Assembly (NCBI GenBank): GCA_022842065.1
Contig: JALHQH010000003.1
Span: 225,348-270,745, forward strand
From: Caldilineaceae bacterium
GTDB taxonomy: Bacteria > Chloroflexota > Anaerolineae > Caldilineales > Caldilineaceae
Length of the DNA: 45,398 nucleotides
Direction: 5' to 3'
The notes under the pieces: model-generated
The model's input: only the letters and a program-made list of their open reading frames with translations
Told to the model about the DNA's origin: nothing
Database searches by the model: none
In this document: one piece after another, positions 40,908 to 45,398 of the stretch
How positions within the stretch are numbered: the first letter of the stretch is position 1
Layout: every line of letters begins with the position of its first letter
Translations under genes and position numbers: made by a program

Positions 40908-41641
40908 AGACGCTCCAAATATAGTTGCAAGAATCGAATCAAATCCGCAAGAACAAAGTCATAGAGCACAAACCAGACACCGATAACCAGAAAGGGGGCA
41001 TAGGCCATCGTCTTACCACGGCGGAAACGGTTGCCAATCAAGACAGCCAATCCCCCAATGCCACCAGCCAGGATCCCAATTAAGAGCGCCGACATGACCC
41101 CGGCTAAGCCAGTTGTTAGGCCGATAAAGCCGGCAAGTTTCACATCACCCATGCCCATCGCCCCAGGTGCCAATAAGGCGAGGAGAAGAAAGAGGACAAA
41201 GCCAGCGACGGCACCCAGCAGGGCAGAAGGCAAGGTGGGCAAACCTAACAGGGCGTTGCTCAGCAATACCAACGGCAAGCCGGCCACCAGCATCCGATTC
41301 AGCACAAGCCGATGTTCCAGATCAATCACCGCCACGGCCAGAAAGAACCAGGCTTGAACCGCTAAGAGCAGTGTCTGCCAACTACCATCGTAATGGAGGT
41401 AGGCAAACCAACTTAACAACAAGCAGGCGCAGTAAACGAGCAGGTGACGCAACCGATGGGGTGGATGGTCCCCAGTTGTTTCAATCCTCAGATGGGCCAA
41501 CAGATTCCCAGGCAGTTGTGCCAAAGGCCAGCGCCAACTGTGGCGCAATGATTGGCCGGTGGGCAATGTATCAGCCATTAGATTGACAAGGGTGCCACCC
41601 AGAATGCTAAACAGAATTAGCAAAAGCACATTAATTATCAT
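40904..41641 (-). CDS. Prepilin peptidase (A24 family, TadV/CpaA-like)
   Basis: The chosen start at 41639-41641 (MIINVLLLIL) lies 13 bases after the CpaE stop and gives 245 residues with about seven membrane segments. The two catalytic aspartates of the A24 family are visible: D107 in AVIDLEHRLVLN and D166 in the GxGD motif GMGDVKL. It cleaves the leader of Flp pilin and pseudopilins at the Gly/Glu junction. The N-terminal methyltransferase-like zinc domain of PilD is reduced to a short segment without cysteine pairs, as in TadV-like enzymes. Confidence 0.9.
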   Translation of the reverse strand: MIINVLLLILFSILGGTLVNLMADTLPTGQSLRHSWRWPLAQLPGNLLAHLRIETTGDHPPHRLRHLLVYCACLLLSWFAYLHYDGSWQTLLLAVQAWFFLAVAVIDLEHRLVLNRMLVAGLPLVLLSNALLGLPTLPSALLGAVAGFVLFLLLALLAPGAMGMGDVKLAGFIGLTTGLAGVMSALLIGILAGGIGGLAVLIGNRFRRGKTMAYAPFLVIGVWFVLYDFVLADLIRFLQLYLERL

Positions 41642-41654
41642 GTTATAACCGCCA

Positions 41655-42887
41655 TTATGATCGCCGCATGAAAGAGAGCAGCGAACTGCGCTGTGGCTGC
41701 CCATTGAGTTTGGCACCGACTTCATCCCCCTGCAACAGCCGATCAGTCAGGGTATTCAGGCGTCGCGTCATTAGCGCACGTTGATGGCTAAGGACAAAGG
41801 GTACACCGCGATTGAAAGCGTAGGTTGCAAGTGGCGCATCCTCAGGAATGCTGACGGCAACGGCTTCCCGCAATTGATCGTGGACAACACGTTCATCCAG
41901 GCCCCCTTGTGTACCAGCACGATTGAGCACAAGATGAATCTGCCCCTCCACCACATTTTCGTGACGCAAACTTTGTAGGAGAATACGGGCATCACGCAAG
42001 CCAGCAATATCCGCCCCCGTCACAACAATAATATCGTTGGCCAGCGCCAACATTTCGGACAGCACCGGATCAGCGTGGGCAGAGGTGTCGATCACGATAT
42101 AGGCCGCCAATTCGCCTAATAAGCGAATCATTTGCTGCCAGGTTTCAATCGACAGTTCAACCAGATCAGCAGCATCCAGTGGTGCAGAGAGCAAACGCAC
42201 ACCACTGCCATGATATTGCAGCATCCCTTGCACTAAATCGACATCCACGTTGGGCTCACCATCAAGATTGGCAATTGTATGGCGAGGGTAGAGGTTAAGC
42301 ATTAGCGCCAGATGGCCCAAGCCATGATGCGCCTCGACCAGAATGACATCCTTGCTGGTACGCTGCCGCAAATTCACGGCGACATTGGCCGCAATCGTAC
42401 TGCGCCCGACCCCGCCCTTCAGGCTAGCAACCACGACCGTCTTGCTTTTTTGACGGGTGGCCAGGGCGTGATGGTGGTGAGCAGCCGGCACCATTGCCGT
42501 GCTCTGTGGAGCAAGCGATTGCTGGGCACGTGCCCCGCCCCGACGTGCGCGCTCTACGGTCGTGATAAATTGTCGTTGGTCAAGCGGAAACGCAATAAAG
42601 TCTGCGGCGCCAGCCAATAGGGCATCTTGTAATTCGACAATCCGTTGTGGTGTCGCTAACACAACCGTGGGCACGGTGGGCAACAACTGCGCCAACTCTT
42701 TAAGCAAGAGGATAGCATCAGTTACATCGAGATCAACCAAAATAAGATCAATGCCCTTTTGCTGAAGTAACCAGGTACGCGGCTGCGGTTGGCCCACGCA
42801 TGCCAGCAACTGCCAGCCCCGTTCAACCAAGATCTGGTCAACAACTTGGGCGCGGTATTCAAAGTCAGTAACAATTGCCAGTTGCAT
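41655..42887 (-). CDS. cpaE: Tad pilus positioning protein CpaE/TadZ (atypical ParA-like ATPase)
   Basis: The 410-residue protein has an N-terminal receiver-like domain (1-115: IVTDFE, LILVDLDV with D52, then AFPLDQ where a receiver would have a Lys) and a C-terminal MinD/ParA-like domain. The deviant Walker A reads KGGVGRST at 157-164, with Arg in place of the P-loop Lys, and the usual VDxD after it is VEAHHG. Degenerate motifs are known in TadZ proteins, which localise the pilus machine. AGGA lies upstream of ATG. It is followed directly by the prepilin peptidase. Confidence 0.92.
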   Translation of the reverse strand: MQLAIVTDFEYRAQVVDQILVERGWQLLACVGQPQPRTWLLQQKGIDLILVDLDVTDAILLLKELAQLLPTVPTVVLATPQRIVELQDALLAGAADFIAFPLDQRQFITTVERARRGGARAQQSLAPQSTAMVPAAHHHHALATRQKSKTVVVASLKGGVGRSTIAANVAVNLRQRTSKDVILVEAHHGLGHLALMLNLYPRHTIANLDGEPNVDVDLVQGMLQYHGSGVRLLSAPLDAADLVELSIETWQQMIRLLGELAAYIVIDTSAHADPVLSEMLALANDIIVVTGADIAGLRDARILLQSLRHENVVEGQIHLVLNRAGTQGGLDERVVHDQLREAVAVSIPEDAPLATYAFNRGVPFVLSHQRALMTRRLNTLTDRLLQGDEVGAKLNGQPQRSSLLSFMRRS

Positions 42888-43249
42888 GTAATCTATCCTA
42901 TAACTCTCTAAACTGCGGTTGTTAGGAAAACGGTAATTTTTACTTCATCGAGCAATGAGTGGAGCTGCCGTTTTCCAACAGAGCGCATGTTAATGTTTGC
43001 TAAAGGGAGGTAGACCTTTAGCGCAGAACGGATGGGAGGCGAGTTGATGGCTGCTTATATCCTGGTATAGCGATTAACTGGTAACAAGAGCAAACGCCAA
43101 CAGCTCAACGAATTATGTTTTATGCAGAATCAAAAACTGAGTTCTTTGATCTGGCCGACGACCTGCATTGTACCGATGGATGCATTAGCTAGACTTCAAA
43201 AACACAGCCTTTTGCGTTGTGCGAACATGGCAGGCGGTTCTGCTTACGA
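42888..43249. other. 362-bp gap between cpaB and cpaE
   Basis: No gene is recognised. A hairpin (GTTAGGAAAACGG at 42921-42933 against CCGTTTTCCAAC at 42968-42979, with one bulged base) precedes cpaE by about 35 bases. A short AAAGGGAGGTAGACCTTTA stretch lies near 43001-43019. Confidence 0.5.
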
Positions 43250-44080
43250 TCAAGGAAGAAACGAACTCTGCTCGGTGAGGGCATTACGCACCATTTTGAT
43301 ATTGTAACGTTCGGCTAGATAGAACTGATCAACCGGCACCATATCCACAATCGTATCATCACCAGGCGCACGGACGGCCAGATCCAATTCACCACCAACA
43401 TCAAGAATATGGCGGACCGCTAGTGCGTCCTGAGAATCGATGGCCAGCAAAATTGATTGCCCCTCTTTATCTGCCGTACGGAACACACCACCTTCCGTAT
43501 TGGCTTTCAGCGTTTCAGCGCCTTCATCCACACTGGCAACTGGCAGAATGATGGCATACACTTCCAAATCCTGGAGCAGACCAACGCTAGTTGGCATCGG
43601 ACCACCACCCTGTTCGCGCATGACTTCGACTTCGAAGGTGGCCATCAGGTCAATGTGGTCGCCGGGGCGCACTAAGCGGTTAGCAATCAGCTTGGACGTG
43701 GTGGGCACGGCGGTGACAATTTTGCCTTTTGGCACAGTCAAGGCGACCTGCTGGGTGACGATTTCGGGGGTCACCAGCTTTTGCACCAAGAAAGGCTCAT
43801 TGGCAAACATATCAACGGTGGACATTTTGCCGACGACCTGATCAAGCGTCGTTGCGGCCCCTTCGGGAATTGAATCAACCGGCAGGTCACGGATCGCTAC
43901 TTCAGCTTCCGAAATAGAACGCCGGAAGGGCACATCAACGACGGCCACCACAACTGGCTGCGTATTGATGTTCTTATCACTCGCCGGCACACTTCTCGTC
44001 AGCAAGCTAAAAGTAAGAACGCCCGCCAGGCCAGCAAAGACAAGTGCGCCTACCCACCATAGTAATCCACTGCTTCTCAT
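43250..44080 (-). CDS. cpaB: Flp pilus assembly protein CpaB (SAF domain)
   Basis: The start at ATG 44078-44080 (MRSSGLLWW) has a perfect GGAGGT 5 bases upstream; the frame extends further but without a ribosome site. The 276-residue protein has one N-terminal membrane segment (LLWWVGALVFAGLAGVLTFSLL), an SAF domain (VVVAVVDVPFRRSISEAEVAIRDLP...VGKMSTVDMFANEPFLVQKLV) and the RcpC/CpaB domain (VALTVPKGKIVTAVPTTSKLIANRLVRPGDHIDLMATFEV). In didermic bacteria CpaB works with the secretin CpaC; no secretin gene is in the window, so here it probably spans the wall or supports the machine directly. Confidence 0.92.
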   Translation of the reverse strand: MRSSGLLWWVGALVFAGLAGVLTFSLLTRSVPASDKNINTQPVVVAVVDVPFRRSISEAEVAIRDLPVDSIPEGAATTLDQVVGKMSTVDMFANEPFLVQKLVTPEIVTQQVALTVPKGKIVTAVPTTSKLIANRLVRPGDHIDLMATFEVEVMREQGGGPMPTSVGLLQDLEVYAIILPVASVDEGAETLKANTEGGVFRTADKEGQSILLAIDSQDALAVRHILDVGGELDLAVRAPGDDTIVDMVPVDQFYLAERYNIKMVRNALTEQSSFLP

Positions 44081-44250
44081 TTTTACCTCCGTAATTTTCT
44101 GTATTTTGATCAACATACTCATTTTTTATCAAAACGAGTAAATAAGGTTTCTTACGAACAAACTAAAGTTATCACGAATTTACTTGTCTATGCATTACAA
44201 TAAGCTGTCCACTGCGCCTATTTACGCATACCTTTTACAAGCAATACAAA

Positions 44251-44271
44251 CGCCGGATCAATGATCCGGCG
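44251..44271. repeat. Small palindrome between tadE and cpaB
   Basis: CGCCGGATCA, one base, TGATCCGGCG: 10-bp perfect arms. It lies in the 299-bp gap (44081-44379) past the TadE stop, and no gene is seen there. Confidence 0.6.
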
Positions 44272-44379
44272 GCAGGGTAGCGCTTATAAAAACAGCGACA
44301 GCGATAGCGGTACTTCGTCATAACACAGATAGTAGAATAGCCGCTGGGTAGCCACCGGATACACAACAAGGGAAGTCTG

Positions 44380-44778
44380 CTAATTTTGCACAACCACCAC
44401 AGTGCGGGTTCGTAGAGTTACAGCAGAAAATTCGGTAATGGCACCAAAGAGTAAAGGGTAGTTACTCTCGACGGTGACGGTTACCATTTCACCTGCATCA
44501 AAGTCATTTTTATCGGGCTCGATAATGATATTGATGCTACCTGAGGTAAGACCGACACGTCCAACCTCTTCGTTAATGCGCGCCTCCATGCCCACTCGGT
44601 CAGCAGGGTAACGGCCAAGCCAAAGCGCACCCTCGCGGGCTGCATTTACCATACCAATATAGGTGTTAAAACCGTTGCCGAAATCGAATGTACCTAATAC
44701 TAATAGTAGGAAGACAGGCAGCAGTAGAGCAAATTCGATTAAACTGTTGCCTTGTTCCTGACCCAAATTTTTTTTCAT
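44380..44778 (-). CDS. TadE-like pilus assembly protein
   Basis: A 132-residue pseudopilin-like protein. The N-terminus MKKNLGQEQGNSLIEFALLLPVFLLLVLGTFDFGNGF has the TadE signature, a short basic leader, Gly/Asn-Ser-x-x-Glu junction and a long hydrophobic helix. A soluble C-terminal domain follows (AAREGALWLGRYPAD, VTVTVESNYPLLFG). TadE proteins are processed by the prepilin peptidase and are needed for Flp pilus assembly. No TadF or TadG partner is seen in the window. Confidence 0.88.
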   Translation of the reverse strand: MKKNLGQEQGNSLIEFALLLPVFLLLVLGTFDFGNGFNTYIGMVNAAREGALWLGRYPADRVGMEARINEEVGRVGLTSGSINIIIEPDKNDFDAGEMVTVTVESNYPLLFGAITEFSAVTLRTRTVVVVQN

Positions 44779-44873
44779 GGGAAATGCACTCTCTTTCTAT
44801 CTATACGCTGTGTTGAGCAAGCCACAGCGCCGAGTCGGCAGTCGGTCAACTAACTATCGTAGCGCTAAAATGG

Positions 44874-44936
44874 AAAGTGTACCTTTTCCATCAGTAGTAC
44901 TTTTGACAGCACTTACTGATGGAAAAGGTACACTTT
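44874..44936. repeat. Inverted repeat with 23-bp perfect arms
   Basis: AAAGTGTACCTTTTCCATCAGTA-type arms 44874-44896 and 44914-44936 are exact complements with a 17-base loop. It lies between the Flp pilin and tadE genes on the minus strand, the place where partial termination would allow far more pilin than machinery. Confidence 0.8.
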
Positions 44937-45072
44937 AATATACTGTGCTGTTGAAAACCGGCATTGCGATCATGACGCCAGTGACTAAGTCGTCCCGTTG
45001 CAACCGATAAAGCGGGCAACAGACAAGGACAAAAGTAGGCAGCGACCCAACAGCGAGCACTGCCACGGCCCT

Positions 45073-45255
45073 TTAGCTGCCGCCCAGCTCGCTCACGATG
45101 CCATCAAAGGTCCCGGTAATCTGGGTACCCAGGGCGGTCAGGGCGGTCACCACGGCAATCGCCACCAACACAATGATCAACGCATACTCGGCCAAACCCT
45201 GACCCTCTTCATCACGTTGCAGACGGGTAAGCAGCATATTTACAAGCATCAACAT
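45073..45255 (-). CDS. flp: Flp/Fap-type pilin
   Basis: The ATG at 45253-45255 follows GAGAGAAG and gives a 60-residue protein. A short leader is followed by the cleavage region DEEGQGLAEYALIIVLVAIAVVTALTAL: processing after the Gly before LAEYA leaves the Glu+5/Tyr pair typical of Flp pilins. The tail is TQITGTFDGIVSELGGS. It is the major subunit polymerised by this Tad machine. A second, nearly identical copy lies upstream (45372 onward). Confidence 0.93.
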   Translation of the reverse strand: MLMLVNMLLTRLQRDEEGQGLAEYALIIVLVAIAVVTALTALGTQITGTFDGIVSELGGS

Positions 45256-45371
45256 ATTCTTCTCTCTTCTTTCTCTTCTGTTTAAATATTCTTGACAAGT
45301 GGGACAGCAGTACAGCAACAGACAAGGACAAAAGTAGGCAGCGACCCAACGGCGAGCGCTGCCACGGCCCT

Positions 45372-45398
45372 TTAGCTGCCGCCCAGTTCGCTCACGAT
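45372..45398 (-). CDS. Second Flp pilin, C-terminal end only (cut by window edge)
   Basis: The minus strand reads IVSELGGS followed by TAA (45372-45374), identical in protein to the end of the pilin at 45073-45255, and with the same downstream sequence. The rest of the gene lies beyond the window. Confidence 0.8.
   Translation of the reverse strand: MVSELGGS

Larger units (their letters stand above)
45017..45398. repeat. 299-bp tandem duplication of the Flp pilin gene end and downstream region
   Basis: The segment from 45017 (CAACAGACAAGGACAAAAG) through the pilin C-terminal codons to about 45099 recurs from 45316 to the window edge with only three or four base changes. The offset is exactly 299 bases. 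It shows two (or more) pilin units arranged head to tail. Confidence 0.85.

Noticed and set aside
1..45398. Prophage, integron or defence island
   Set aside because: No integrase, transposase, phage structural, restriction or toxin-antitoxin gene was recognised; most genes are housekeeping, metabolic or pilus genes.

Overview
The window looks like chromosomal DNA of a Chloroflexota bacterium (Anaerolineae, Caldilineae or Chloroflexia; class not resolved). The evidence is a complete Tad/Flp pilus locus with no outer-membrane secretin, a BTAD-type giant AAA regulator, a large secreted protein ending in an IYLPVV-type tail of the kind common in exported proteins of this phylum, and a YfhO-type membrane protein. 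Coding density is high with moderate GC. No rRNA, tRNA, CRISPR array, prophage or transposase gene was recognised.

Layout. 1-282: start of a secreted FG-GAP protein, cut by the window edge. 742-10086: mostly minus-strand genes, namely a BTAD/AAA/TPR regulator (with a divergent ABM-domain gene), a broken lutC-like relic, an Asp-box beta-propeller, a divergent GroEL paralogue, a DUF1343/NamZ-like protein coupled to a membrane-anchored Trm112-like protein, and a VOC protein. 10368-12809: YfhO-like membrane protein, convergent with a signalling operon (12819-15735) of lipoprotein, sensor kinase and response regulator. 16013-16438: ssb. 16852-19951: lutABC for lactate oxidation. 19958-22117: GCS2-family ligase and HAD protein. 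22436-24284: rsmA and a FabG-like reductase. 24796-29353: four same-strand catabolic-type genes (M19 dipeptidase, PHP hydrolase, D-threonine-aldolase-like PLP enzyme, TIM-barrel isomerase). 29662-45398: a long minus-strand block, read from high to low coordinates as two tandem Flp pilins, TadE, CpaB, CpaE/TadZ, prepilin peptidase, TadB, TadC, a TPR/TolB-propeller membrane protein, CpaF ATPase, a DUF192 protein and a 1474-residue secreted FN3-like repeat protein.

How the genes work together. The Tad block supplies pilin, peptidase, ATPase, two inner-membrane platform proteins, positioning protein and periplasm-side assembly proteins. The absence of a secretin fits a single-membrane envelope, and the FN3 giant at its end could be a surface partner. 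LutABC would feed lactate electrons into the quinone pool. The lipoprotein, kinase and response regulator probably form one sensing unit.

The most striking non-coding property is that nearly every gap longer than about 150 bp holds a long, often perfect inverted repeat with its own arm sequence: at least twenty in 45 kb, up to 30-bp stems and one perfect 46-bp palindrome. Two lie between divergent genes, so not all can be terminators. Two gaps also carry a related MITE-like element bordered by GGTTAGTTGG-type words.
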